64,000 nucleotides of DNA from Bimuria novae-zelandiae CBS 107.79 (GCA_010015655.1 ML976666.1:1135412-1199411); one strand, 5' to 3'; shown: positions 44,974 through 56,251, numbered from the stretch's first letter. Numbers and translations are program-made. Notes: generated by a model not told the origin, from the sequence alone.

Positions 44974-46074
44974 CCACTGTAATAGGAGCAGTTGAGTTTT
45001 ATTGAATTGTAACGGCTGACCTCAAGCGCTCGGGAGCATTTGCTGAATCAAAAATACCCGCTTTTAACAATTAATTCTTCTCCACTACTTAAGCAAGATC
45101 AGGAGTGTAAAAAGACACTAGTGAAGGTTCGTAAGCGGATTTCGTTTTGAATCAACTTCTACTCCTAGGTTATCTAAGAAAGTTAAATTTTTTAGCCTGT
45201 AATTAAATTAGTTTGGAGAGAGACATACGCCGTAAAGCAATGGATAATCACAGTTGTGGCTGGTGTTTCCCGTGTTCATGTGCTTTAGGCACTCCCGTCC
45301 ATCTTATGCATATCTGCGCCATGTTCCAAAGCTAAAAATGTTTAATGTATAAAGAGTGAATAACGCCAGAAAATATCAAGCCAAATTGAAGCGATGATTA
45401 ACCAAAACGCATTTTCTTCATTCACGCCAGTATGCTTGCATATGTGAGGAGGCAAAATCCACCTTGGCGCAAAGTGCTTACACAATGTCAATTTAGGAAT
45501 GCTGCTTCTGCATTGTTGATATAAACGTTGTATAACATATAGAATAAAGAAAACTTGCACAACTGCCCCTAGATTTCCCGCGAGAAGATATTTCCGCAGC
45601 ATGGAGATAACGAAGCTGCCTTCGAGACCCAAGTCCGGTTCACGAAAGGCAGGTAAGATCTGCATACAAGGTGTGTTTATTGTGGTCAAGTATGAAAGCC
45701 CCCTAGTGATTGATGTGTAGGACAGTATCAATGTACGAGATATTGAGAGCTGAACCTGGCGATGCAATTGGTATATTTGCTGCTTGAGAAAGAGCGATAC
45801 AAGTCACATGACTATCACTATCTCAATATAAGCTTCCAACTTCAAATAGAACAAGAATTGATGATTTGAGAGGATAAATGACTTCGGTGATGATCTGAGC
45901 CCACGCTCGCGAGCGCGTAATGTTTTATTTTCACGTGAGGCAGATTTTCACTCGAGGCCCATGCGCTGCTTGAAAAGTAAGCTAGAAAATGAAAAGGTCT
46001 TATGGGTTCACTATGCAAGTATAGTGAAAATACGAGTTATGGATCCAAGCGTATTCGTCAGTGTTTCGCAGTCT
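44974..46074. other. Intergenic region with one weak minus-strand ORF
   Basis: Normal base composition and no repeat recognised. The only frame of note is at 45342-45767 (separate entry). 45850-46074 is presumably the gene 1 promoter region. Confidence 0.4.
45342..45767 (-). CDS. Hypothetical small protein, doubtful
   Basis: A 141-codon frame with two hydrophobic stretches, VVQVFFILYVIQRLY (about residues 68-82) and AFWLIIASIWLDIFWRYSLF (about 119-138), that could span membranes. No family is recognised, the codon content is unremarkable, and the frame may be chance. It is divergent from gene 1 (opposite strand), with about 490 bp between the starts. Confidence 0.2.
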   Translation of the reverse strand: MHRQVQLSISRTLILSYTSITRGLSYLTTINTPCMQILPAFREPDLGLEGSFVISMLRKYLLAGNLGAVVQVFFILYVIQRLYQQCRSSIPKLTLCKHFAPRWILPPHICKHTGVNEENAFWLIIASIWLDIFWRYSLFIH

Positions 46075-46082
46075 TATTTATA
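46075..46082 (+). promoter_or_regulatory. Possible TATA element of gene 1
   Basis: ATTTATAT-like sequence about 180 bases before the ATG at 46257, followed by a C-rich leader. Weak evidence, position only. Confidence 0.3.
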
Positions 46083-46256
46083 TTCGATCCGGGCTAACCA
46101 TATTTATCCCCACCTCCATGCACACGCACACAAGCAACCCTCAACGCAGTGCCTCGCTTTCAAGCCCACTTCTCTATAGAGAGGGTTGCCTTGAGAACGA
46201 AACTCCACACGGCTCCGGCCAACCGTTTTCAAATCGTCCCCTCACACCACGACAAT

Positions 46257-48827
46257 ATGGACGAGGAAGTGTTGACGAAGTGGAGTAGTGAGCAGCCACT
46301 TGTGTTCAATGCTGGAGACTTACCTCGCTCTTACGACGAGCCAAGTCCGATTACGATGGTTCAAGAGCTGGAGACGTTGTTTTCCCGTGCGAAGGTACAC
46401 ATCCTGGGTATGTACGATAAAGATAGGCCGCATCTTGCAGAAGCCCTGCGCACGAACATTCAAAACGCTCGGAATGCCATTCAGCACAAGCACGGACCTC
46501 CTCAGCAAGTACTCGAGGACTTTCTCGCTTCCGAGGCACATATTCTTGAAGGCTGGAATATGTACCGTCTCTGCATGGTCCCCTGGGATTCGGACGAGGG
46601 CCTATACAATTTGTACGACCATATCACGAGTTTTCCTCTACGAGCTGCCGCCCAGTATGCGGGCGTGACTGTTCCAAATCGATCACCGATGCGAGCTTCC
46701 ATCAATGGGCAACCTCCTCGCAAGCTTGAAAATACCCGGAAACGTTCTGATCCGGATGAGGTCGATGATCAGCCTTCGTTCAAGCGCATTCGTCATGTCC
46801 AAGAGGTGACGAAGGAGGAGCCGAGCTTTCACGCTCCAGTCGACCCTGCTTCTATCGATCCTGCTTTGATCGATCCTGCTTTGATCGATCCCGCACTTGT
46901 TAACACTACCTCCGTCAATACTGTTCCAGTCGTTACCGCTCCAGTTAAAATTTCCCAGGAAAATACCGCATCAGTCAATATTCCGGTCAATAATACTCCA
47001 GTACATGGGATTGTACCTTTGTCTCCACACGCAGAACAGATTGCTGAGACGGTTCTTGTGCCGGCAATGGATTCAGCCCCATTTCACGTCGCTCAACCAG
47101 CAAATATCCAAATTGCTGCACCGAGGCCTATTCGTCGAGCAGACATTGAAGGTATGAAAGTCCGTGCGGCTGCTATGCTTGCAAACACTGAACGCATCGC
47201 AGATTCTCAGCCTCCGATGGCACCCCACGCGGGAGACCCCGTTGCTACACAGCCAATGGCGGCCCCAATTTCTCATCAAGTAGCTCAGCAAGCAATGATG
47301 CGACCTCCAGTTCCAGCTCCCTCTGCGACAGTCCCAATTCCTCAACAAGAAGCCCCGCAAGCAATGATGCGACCTCCAGTTCCTTCTGGTTCTGTGGCTC
47401 TGCCAAATCCTCGGCAATTAGTTCCTCGAGCGATGACGCGACCTCCAATTACATCTGGTTCTGCGACTGTCAACGCAAGGCCACGTGCACCGCACTATAG
47501 GGGCGCCACGCACCACGGCATCAAGGAAGCGCCATCACCAAACGTTCCGATGCCAACGGCTACGCTAAATACGCCGGTTAACTTCACAATGGCGGAACTG
47601 ATGACCTTCTTCCCGCAGACTATTCGCTCCATTGATATGATCAATCGCATCTTCTGGAATGGGGGTAACCAGCAGATGCTTGCAAACTTGATCAGCGCTC
47701 ATCGTGTGAACCTGACCAAAAATTTGCCAAACTCATTGTTGAAGAGCATGGAGGTTGAGATGCGAAGCATGGAGGGTGCTTGGAAACCTTGGACACCTGC
47801 AAAACACAACACCATCCAGAAGGCACCAGCGTATCACAACAGTGCTAGCATTAGCATGAATGGCCTACGAACGTTGGAATATGCCAATCCTACTTCTAGG
47901 AATAAGAGCATGTATACTAATAGCCCAATCAAGTTCAAAGACCTTGCCAACAATGTCAAGCATTGGCCCACTGGAAATGACGCACTTGACCTGACCCGGT
48001 GTGTTCAATACGTCGTGGAACACCCTGCGGAGTGTGATCAGCTCCTGTTTCCGGATCATTATGCCACAGTTTTGGCTAGAGTTGGCGGTCCCGGCCAAGT
48101 GACCACAGAACATTCTGACGCAGCCGTCTTTCGTCGATGGACTGGTCGGATGGCCAATGATCGCGTCGCTGGGAACGATGCGGCTTGGGAGCAAGAGTGT
48201 TACCGCCATAAAGCACAGTACTGGGATCAAGCTCAGCTTCCCGTTCAAGATCAAACCCAGTCAAATTTTTCAGCTCAGGCACAGGCACAGACACAGGCAC
48301 AGGCTCCAGCCCATGCTCCAGCCCATGCTCCAGCTCATACTCAGGCTCACATGCGTGCTCAGGCACTAGCTATACCGCCAGTTCCAGTTCAAGCACAGGC
48401 TCAGGTTCCACATCCCGTCCAAATCAACCACCCGTCGCAATATCATGCCGGACGACTACAACCGCAACATCCACGCCCTCGCTCAATCCCTCAGGCTTTT
48501 CCCAATACGCCGGATATGCCGACACAGCCCACACAGATGACGCGCCCGTCATTAAATTATACTGGAGGATTTTATCAAAATGCTCCACCTCGCGTCCCGA
48601 CGGGTTTCCCTCCCCAACCTACCTATGATAATGCGGGATATTCACAAGCTATTAAGCAACCTTCAACGAATATGGCGCCAACTGTACCTTTAAAGTGCTC
48701 GCGTCCACAATACGACGCCGATACTCAAGTAACTAAACGCCCCCGAGTTGATCCGCCGGCACTAACGGGTGGTGGCTATGGTCGAGCGCCTGAACCACGG
48801 CTTTATTATCAAGGCTCTTTCCCGTAG
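46257..48827 (+). CDS. Gene 1: intact 856-residue protein of unrecognised family
   Basis: A single open frame. ATG 46257 is chosen: the frame extends up to 46149 without another ATG, and this one has A at -3 and G at +4. Residues 1-150 form a conserved block (RPHLAEALR, RNAIQ, SEAHILEGWNMYR, MVPWD). Residues 150-440 are low-complexity: KR-rich NTRKRSD and SFKRIRHV, a repeated DPALI unit, a P-V-N-T stretch, and three units around MMRPPVP. Residues 440-630 form a second conserved block, starting FTMAELMTFFPQTIRSID, with INRIFWNGG, SMNGLRT, WPTGNDALDLTRCVQYVVEHP, GQVTTEHSD and FRRW. The rest is Gln/Pro/Ala-rich, with an AQAQ/APAH tract and a late KRPRVDP basic motif. Both blocks recur in gene 2. 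A nuclear protein is likely from the basic motifs; the function is unknown. Confidence 0.85.
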   Translation: MDEEVLTKWSSEQPLVFNAGDLPRSYDEPSPITMVQELETLFSRAKVHILGMYDKDRPHLAEALRTNIQNARNAIQHKHGPPQQVLEDFLASEAHILEGWNMYRLCMVPWDSDEGLYNLYDHITSFPLRAAAQYAGVTVPNRSPMRASINGQPPRKLENTRKRSDPDEVDDQPSFKRIRHVQEVTKEEPSFHAPVDPASIDPALIDPALIDPALVNTTSVNTVPVVTAPVKISQENTASVNIPVNNTPVHGIVPLSPHAEQIAETVLVPAMDSAPFHVAQPANIQIAAPRPIRRADIEGMKVRAAAMLANTERIADSQPPMAPHAGDPVATQPMAAPISHQVAQQAMMRPPVPAPSATVPIPQQEAPQAMMRPPVPSGSVALPNPRQLVPRAMTRPPITSGSATVNARPRAPHYRGATHHGIKEAPSPNVPMPTATLNTPVNFTMAELMTFFPQTIRSIDMINRIFWNGGNQQMLANLISAHRVNLTKNLPNSLLKSMEVEMRSMEGAWKPWTPAKHNTIQKAPAYHNSASISMNGLRTLEYANPTSRNKSMYTNSPIKFKDLANNVKHWPTGNDALDLTRCVQYVVEHPAECDQLLFPDHYATVLARVGGPGQVTTEHSDAAVFRRWTGRMANDRVAGNDAAWEQECYRHKAQYWDQAQLPVQDQTQSNFSAQAQAQTQAQAPAHAPAHAPAHTQAHMRAQALAIPPVPVQAQAQVPHPVQINHPSQYHAGRLQPQHPRPRSIPQAFPNTPDMPTQPTQMTRPSLNYTGGFYQNAPPRVPTGFPPQPTYDNAGYSQAIKQPSTNMAPTVPLKCSRPQYDADTQVTKRPRVDPPALTGGGYGRAPEPRLYYQGSFP

Positions 48828-50307
48828 CATCTTAACTCGGAAAAGCAGGACGAAACTGCATTCAACTCAAACCACTTCCCAGATACGCAACCCCGCCCCA
48901 TGTAGCATTACTCCACGCTAGGGGCGGTATTGGAAGCAAGTGCAGTGCCTGAAATCTTCCGGTCTTCTTATTTCCCTACGATTATAGTATCTATAAGTCA
49001 CAGCTGCGGTACCTACCCACACCGAGGCTTGAGACTCTGGTATAATTCGTCTTCGGATGTTTTCAGAGCCAAGATAGCCAGATACCTGTACTGTAGGAAC
49101 AGTCTCACCAGTTATCGCTGAATGTGGAATCATGCTCGCCCCATTTGTGGCTTGAGAATGACGATGCGCTCGTCTTTGTCATGGTGCGATGTATCTTATG
49201 ATGAGTAGGTTCGTTTGGCAACATACCGGCTGTGACTAACGTCGTCGAGTTCTTTCATATTCAGTTTTTGTCTACAAGTTTACGAGTTATGTTTCGATAT
49301 TATCAATGAGGTTTTCAGCCTCTGCAACGATGCAAAGGAGGAGTTAGTTACGCGTAGTTTAATCTATAGTTATTTTTGTTCCAAATTCCTCGTATCTACA
49401 GTATATAATTTCTCAATTCTGTTCATGTACTTGACTGCGGCATTGAAATACATCTTGATTACGCTATTATAAAATGCACTAAGACTAATTAAAAGCATTT
49501 AATATGATTTATCGGAGCACATTTGCGGAAAGGTAATGCTAAGCACTAGGTACAAAGAGTAGAAACAGAAGATTGTGCCCTCGGTATACGGTGCAGGTAT
49601 AAACATTGTCAGTTAAGAGTAGCTTATGATGTGTAACGTACATTCAGGCGATGTGATCCACGGGAACAGCAATTGTCATTTTGAAAAAGAAATCGAGGGA
49701 TCTCACAAGGGTGACGCATTTAGGTAATTCTTTTCGGCGCAGCACTGTTCAGCAACGTAGCTGGCATCTCTAGCGACGTCTACAATGCAATAAGTTACGC
49801 GTAGCGAACCTTAAGATCGTTAAAATAAAAGACAGGCAGTAAGCGTTCTAGAGTAGAACCCCTGTGTAAACAAGTAGCTGTTAGCTTCGAAGATACTGTG
49901 TAACTGCTCACTTAATTTCCCCTTTTTCATGATAAAACGATAAGAATTAGTGATAGTGAAGACTGACCATTGGTCTAGTTCTTTACAGTTCTGTTCCGTC
50001 ACCGCATTGTGCACTCACAATGAGCTTCTTTGCGCAGCCTCGGTTTTCACCACCATGCCATGTTATGTGCATGTAGAAGTTTCATTCTACCCACACAATA
50101 TTTCAACCGGGTCCGACCCTCATTAATTCACAAGTTCTTTGTTACACGAGCCTATAAGAGACGCTAAGTCTGCGCTTATTTTTCTATTCAAAACCGAGCT
50201 CCCTCCAGCTCACAGACAACCCCAACTCCCAACTCGAATTGACGACATACTAAAAGGATAAGATATCTCAGAATTTCGTGCCCACCGATCGAGAAGCCAG
50301 TTCAACG
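48828..50307. other. Intergenic between gene 1 and gene 2
   Basis: Normal composition, with only short chance frames. No repeat or RNA gene was recognised. It should hold the gene 1 terminator and the gene 2 promoter. Confidence 0.4.
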
Positions 50308-52047
50308 ATGAGCCACCCACAGAACTAGGGCCGGTGGGTTTCGCACAAGCAGCTGCAGGTAATTGTAGACATTGCAGATGCAAATATGGACGCCAATATC
50401 CCATATCCGTATCTCGCGCAAGCGCTACGAGACAGCCTCTATTAAGTACGGGCAGCGATCAATGAGCCGGAAGATCAGCGCAGCGAAGCAGGATTCATTA
50501 TTAATTATTATGTTGAAGTTGAGCGCGAGATCTTGAATAACTGGAATCTCACTCGTTTCGGTGACGTTGTTCCTTGGACCGCGAATGGAGACATGCCCGA
50601 CACACTCTCTAGCTCCATTTTGCGGCATGCGGCTCGCTGTACGTCGCTCATGTGGCGCTTTCAGTTCGACCGGATCCTGACCTATCCGCTTCAATACCGC
50701 AATCATGGTCATGATGAGGGCACTCAAGCCCAGTTGGACGGTTCGGATTCTATTAATAGTCTGACAATGGCCGCCAATCACTTGAAGGTGGCTGCCGAAG
50801 ATCTAATGCTTCCAGCAAATATTGTGAGCAAGACTACTCCAAAGCCAGCCTAGACCAAGACCGGCGAGCGCAATCGTGTGCATGAAGGCGCACCATCTAG
50901 CAACACTCCATTTCCGGATAGTGTGGCGAATATGACCATGGTGGAAATCCTCTGCTACTTCCCCGCATGGACTACTAGCCGCGACATCATCAATCGCTTT
51001 ATTAGCAATGGCGGCGGACAGACAGTCACCATTGACATCTTGATGAAGTACCGTCCAATGCTTCATGATAGGCGAAATGTTCGGAAAAACATTCTAAAGC
51101 AATTCCAACGCCATATGCGTGTTGCTTACGGTAAAAAGTGGACTCTTAGTGAGCATGAAACTCCCGAAGAGCACAACGAGAACAGCATCGACGTTGGCGG
51201 TTTCAGGACCACGGGACAGTACGAGCCAATGAAGCGTCCTCTTGGACCCGGGGCCTCCGTCCATTTAAAGGTTCTCGCGGATGGTATTACAAAGATGCCT
51301 ACTGGACTGGATGCGTTGGATTTGACTCGGTGCGTTGAGTATACACTTGCGCACCCCGACGAAGATTGGATGTTACCTGAAGACTTTCACACTTTGGTGG
51401 AGCGCATCGGTGGGCTTCAGACTGTGACTACGAACCATCTGGATGAAGCTATATTCAGTCGCTACGAGAGCGAGCGTACTGTAGCACGCAAGACTTGGAA
51501 GAACTCCCGAGATGCATACAAGGTTGTTGAGGAGATGACCACTTCTACTGCGAAGAAGGTGACAGCTAAGGCCGACAGAAAGCCTAAGAAGGCTATCAAG
51601 ACTAGCATCACGCTTCGAGTCGCGGCAAAGTCCAAATTTCGTCGAGCCGATGACACGGATACAGAAGACAGCGACGATGATCATACATTCCACGGCTCCA
51701 AGCGCTCAGATGCGCTCGGTCGCAAGAGCGCGAAGAATGGTACAATCCTTCGATCCGACCGTGTCCGTAGCTCTGTGAAATCCTACAATGCCAAGGACTT
51801 CGATGTCTCCTCGGAAGAAGAACATGCCTCATTCGACGAAGAAGTTTCGAGCGAGGAACTTTACTCAGGTGATGATGCACACTCTGAAGGTGACGTTTCA
51901 GAGGATGGATCTGAGTCCGATGCAGAAGAGCCTTAACTTCCCACTCGGGCCAGCAAGCGCGCGCACGATGCAAAGGAGCAATCTAAGCAACCCGCCTTGA
52001 AGAAACGGCGCACAATCGAAGCACTGCGAGGTCGATCTTATTGCTAG
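50308..52047 (+). pseudogene. Gene 2: paralogue of gene 1 with four Gln-to-stop changes
   Basis: From ATG 50308 (MSHPQN) to TAG 52045-52047 there are 580 codons in one frame with four internal stops: TAG 50326, TAA 50443, TAG 50851, TAA 51934. Each is one C-to-T step from CAG or CAA. The N-terminal block (PYLAQALR, VRAAI, VEREILNNWNLTR, VVPW) and the second block (MTMVEILCYFPAW, DIINRFISNGGGQ, DVGGFRT, MPTGLDALDLTRCVEYTLAHP, QTVTTNHLDEAIF) match gene 1 in order. The middle spacer is much shorter than in gene 1. The C-terminus is acidic (SSEEEHASFDEE … SESDAEEP) and then basic (KKRRTIEALRGR), which fits a nuclear, chromatin-associated protein. If the stops are real it is dead; an ATG at 50386 could start a shorter form, still broken. 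Confidence 0.75.
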
Positions 52048-52449
52048 AACAGGAAAGGTGAAGTACATGGTTCACCTCGTATCTCCCTGACACAGAGAGG
52101 CATCCCGTTCGTTCCTTTTCAAGCTTTCCTTGATACCGACCCCTTTCTTTCTTTCTTTCCACATCTCCGCACTAATCGTATGTTCTTTAGACTAACTGAA
52201 TACATAAAATGACAACATGCATCATGACCTTGCGGACTATGAAAAAGCTAACGTTTTAAAGCCTCTCCATGCTCAATTAACTGGTAGCCTGTGTTAGCAC
52301 CGGCATTGAGATTCTCGCAAAACTCTACCGTGGTATCGCCTATTAAAGGTATACGCCCTTTTTAATGCAACATAGGCTCTCCTGGCGAACTTTCTCGTAT
52401 GTGTTAACCCCGGCATTGATATACTCGCACGGCTCCATCTATGTGCTGC
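52048..52449. other. Intergenic with an imperfect direct repeat
   Basis: A CTTT tract at 52141-52160. A 31-base unit, TGTGTTARCMCCGGCATTGA then KATWCTCGCA, occurs at about 52291-52321 and 52399-52429, spaced about 108 bp. Otherwise nothing recognised. It ends at the Cop-2b insertion. Confidence 0.5.
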
Positions 52450-52623
52450 TGTCAGATGGTATGATAAGTAGATGTTAATGCAACTTGATAGTATTTATTG
52501 TTTTTTTTTGTTGTATTGTCCACTGTGTTCAGTTGGTTTCGGATATTTTGCTAGTGTGCCAAGCCAAGTGGTCCCTGCTCGATTGTACAGATCTGACCTC
52601 ACCGCAGCTTATTCTATCTGACA
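52450..52623 (-). repeat. Cop-2b 3' LTR
   Basis: 174 bp, TGTCAGATGG … TATCTGACA, differing from the Cop-2a LTR mainly by a longer T run and C/T changes. The polypurine tract (C-rich on plus) follows. Confidence 0.92.
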
Positions 52624-52639
52624 CACCCCTTCAGCTTGG

Positions 52640-55600
52640 AAACTCTTTAAGCTAGCACTTATGCAATTATAAGGTCTTTAAGTTACTCTTAAATCTCCTT
52701 AAGAGGCACAGTATTTGTTACCTCCTTAGTCTCTACATTAACTAATCTAAGTTGTTAGAGAAAACCCTCCTACTTGCTCTTAGAGAGCACTTTTATAAGG
52801 CTATTAGCAATTATGTCCACTAACTACACATGCTCCACCTTAATCCTGCCTATAGATACTTCTTGTCGGATCCAGTGGTTGTGGACGTCCACATGCCAAA
52901 GTTTAGTTTAGAGGCGGGAAACCTCCTCAGTTACTAGGTGTATAGTTTATTTATTATTGCACTAAATAGTGACTGTGCGCGCGTCTAGTTTAATCTTAAG
53001 TTCTTAAAGTAGTCTTAAGACAAAGAGTGCTTCCTTAGCTACCTAAGAGAGAGCTAGTAGCTCGGCCTTAGTAGTTAATATTATTACAGTGTCTTGTTTA
53101 TTTACTTTCTAGGCGATAAGGCCGCTAAAGAGCTTAATAGCGTAACCTTGGGAGCTCTTGCGGTCTATTATATTATTAGTAAATAATGCATCGCTTGCAA
53201 TCTGAAGTCTAGTGTCACCTCTAAGCTATAGGGCTCGCTACTTTATGCTTTAAAAGTATAGGAGAACTTGGTCTGCTGCGTCTTAGTGCTTAGTCCCTAG
53301 GTTTAACAGAAATTAAGCTAATCGTAATGTTGCAAAGGCAATGTCTGGCCTGGTAGTAACTATAGTAAAGAGTAGCGATCTAATCTTGCGTTAAAATTTA
53401 TTAATCTTAGTTAGTGTTACTAACCCTTTCCTTAGTAGTAATTTAATCGCAGCCATTAGAGTGTCATGTTAAATATTTATCTTGTCTGCTAGTCGGCTAA
53501 TCTTGTCTAAATAGGAGGCCTGTGATAGTTAAATCTTGCGGCTTGTTTAGTCCCGTATAACCTCTATGCTAAGAAACTATTAAAGATTATTTCCTCTAGT
53601 AAGAGTGTACTTATTTTGTAAGCGTTTAATTACTTGTTAAGCTTCTTGTTCTTTGTCCTTATGGTACGCGAGTATAATATCGTCGACGTAGAAGAATATA
53701 ATAACTCTATCTTTAATTAGGCAGCACGGCTCGTATGGCACTATCTAGAAGCCTAGCGCTTTAAGCGTTGTCGTAAATTCTCTCTACTAGAGGAGTAGTA
53801 AAATGCGAAGGCCGTATAGTGCTTTATTTACTTGTAATATTGTTCTAGGCTTCTAATAACCCTAAGGCATTCTTATGTACACCTCTCGATCTATTATTAC
53901 GTGGACAAAAGCGTTGGTGACGTCGTACTGCGTGAGCTCTATATTATAGTAAGCTGCTATTGCCATCATTATTTAGAATAACCGGCTGGCAAGCGTGGCT
54001 GCGTAAGTGTCTTGCGAGGTAATATTTTATTACTAATCGCCTTAGATAACTAGTCGCGCCTTGCACTTTAGCAAGCGATAGTGCTTATTAAGTTTATAGG
54101 TATATACCTACATGCAGTTAAGGATCTGCTATCCTATTAGTTTAATCTTCTTTACTAGAATTTCTAACTATAATTTTATCTCTTAGTGGCTTACGAGGTG
54201 CACTCGCTTAGCCTCTTAAAATATCTCGCCCATTAGGTGATCCTTAAGCTTGGTTCGGCACGTTGGTAGAGGTAGAAGTTGACTTTAATAGGGCTTTAAG
54301 CCTTTAGCGAGCATTCTTATTATCTTAGCCTTATCTATAACTTCTCCTTTATATTTTCTAACATGGCTAGCTTGGGTTCCCGCTATAAAAGCTATTACCT
54401 AGGGGATAGTTATAGAGGACGCTTGTTGCGTTAGACTTATTTAGTCTCTAGCTATTAACTATGCAAGTAACGCGACAGGTAGTAGTGTAGTTAGAAGAGT
54501 TAAGTAGCTATCCCTAATCTTCCTTTCTTAATAGTAGCCTGGTAGATCTGCTTTATCTTATTATTCTAATAAATCTACAGTGGCTTCATCCTCATAAAAG
54601 GAGTCTGTTTGTGGTTGTTAGGTAGGAGTTAGCAACTTAATAGTTCTTACGTGCGTTACTATTTCTTAAAGCGTGCTATGCATAAGACTATTTATAAGGT
54701 TCTTAATTTTCCTGTTAAATACTAACTCTTTGTTAAAGACAACGTCCTGGGTACTTATCACTTTGCCAAGTGACGGTATCTATATTCGGTAAATATTTAA
54801 TAATCGGTATCTAACTAGATAACTAATCCATGCCTTTAGGTTAAGACGTTGTAGGCGTAATTTGCCTTAGTAAGTATTATTAGTTATTGCAAATGCCTTG
54901 CAGCCGTACGCTTTTAAGTGTATAATATTAGGTTTTCGTAGTAACGTAACTATCCTATTACTAAAAGCGACTCGTGTGAAGAATATCTCGTATAGTGTTT
55001 TCTAGTGATTTGCATAGTTTAGTGTTCGATTATAGAGGTATATAGCGGCTCTTATAATCTCAGGCCACAGCTCCTAGGATAGGTTAGCATTAAGTCGCAT
55101 GGCACGAGCTTTCTCCTTATTCACACCCCCTAAGCGTTCTGCGCCTCTATTTTGTGATTATGTATTTAGTGCGGAAGGCTCCATAATTATTCCTTAGGTT
55201 ATTAACTATTTCTTAACTTCTAGTTTAACTGTGGCGATCTCGTTGTCTACTTTAATAGTCTTAACAGAGATGTTATAGTGGTTCTTAAGGAATAAAATAA
55301 ATACTAAAAGGGCATTAATAATTAACTTTACTATTTAGTAATCCGTAAAGTAGAGGTCCTATTATATGCCTAAAAACTTATTAGTAATTAGCAATTAACT
55401 CTTCTCTTTAGTGACTCCTTAGATCTCGTATATATAGAAGTTAATGCTAAGCCTCTCTCCAGGTCTATCTTCGTTTATTCGTGGGGCGCGGCTTATCTAT
55501 CGTCTGGACTTTGCTCTCCCGCATAAGTTATATTCCACAGTTATAATGCCTTTAACACGCACCCCTTTAGTTTACTGCACTAGGTGTTTAATAGCCGCTA

Positions 55601-55941
55601 GGCCTAGGTATCCTAGTCTTTTGTGCCATAGCATAGCTAAGGCCTTTTATAGTCTTCTTTTAGTTCTTGTAGTAATCTTGTGTGTGTGATATATAGTAGG
55701 TGGTAGCGGATTGTATTCCAGCACCCACTGTCTAAACATCTTAGTTATAATTCTAATGGCTCTATTCTCAGCTCCTTAAAGAGTAGTTAGGTCTATTTAT
55801 GTATCCTACTAGGTCCCTTTGTGCCTTAACAGTTAGAATGACACTAAGTTACATAATAGGTCTAGGCAAATAGCCACATCTTATAGGGTTAATTTTGTTA
55901 TTCTAGTGTTATTCTTTAGAGTAAGGTTAATAGACCTATAT
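52640..55941 (-). pseudogene. Cop-2b pol (RNase H, RT, integrase), degenerate
   Basis: Minus strand, colinear with Cop-2a. RT near 53670-53700 retains FFYVDD. Integrase text near 54830-55080 and the zinc region near 55440-55620 match Cop-2a with extra C/T and G/A changes and stops. It breaks at the Cop-3 TSD (55942-55946) and continues at 61424. Confidence 0.83.
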
Positions 55942-55946
55942 CCTCT

Positions 55947-56233
55947 TGTCAGATTAGACAACCTACTATAAATTATAGTAAGTTATACTGTTGCCTACAG
56001 TATAAGTGCGACCCATCTACTGTCTCCTCACCTAAACTATCGCCCAGAGTGCGATAGGATGAAGAAGGGAGGCTGGCGCACTATTACCCCTGCACTATCC
56101 TATATAGTGCAAGCGTAAAACATCGCTAGATAGACACCTTGCGCACATCCACGGTTTCCACAATTAATTATTATATCTATTAACTCTTATTATCGCATTA
56201 TCTTAAAGTAACAGAACACTATTAAATCTAATA
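55947..56233 (+). repeat. Cop-3 5' LTR
   Basis: 287 bp, starting TGTCAGATTAGACAACC; the end has drifted from CTGACA to CTAATA. Confidence 0.93.
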
Positions 56234-56251
56234 ATTAAGAGTCTTACTGCC
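56234..56251 (+). other. Cop-3 primer-binding site, half-tRNA-Lys type
   Basis: ATTAAGAGTCTTACTGCC directly after the LTR. Its complement GUAAGACUCUUAAU fits the anticodon arm of tRNA-Lys(CUU). The same site with one or two changes is in Cop-2a (22163-22182). Confidence 0.55.

Noticed and set aside
47073..47448. Long minus-strand frames across the gene 1 linker (114 and 67 codons).
   Set aside because: They mirror the repetitive Pro/Ala-rich coding sequence on the plus strand and look like biased antisense text, not proteins.
50308..52047. In-frame TAA/TAG codons, all at Gln positions, might mean these codons are read as glutamine.
   Set aside because: Gene 1 next door uses CAA/CAG freely and ends at TAG with no frame continuing after it, and the same C-to-T pattern saturates every transposon here. 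RIP explains it without a code change.
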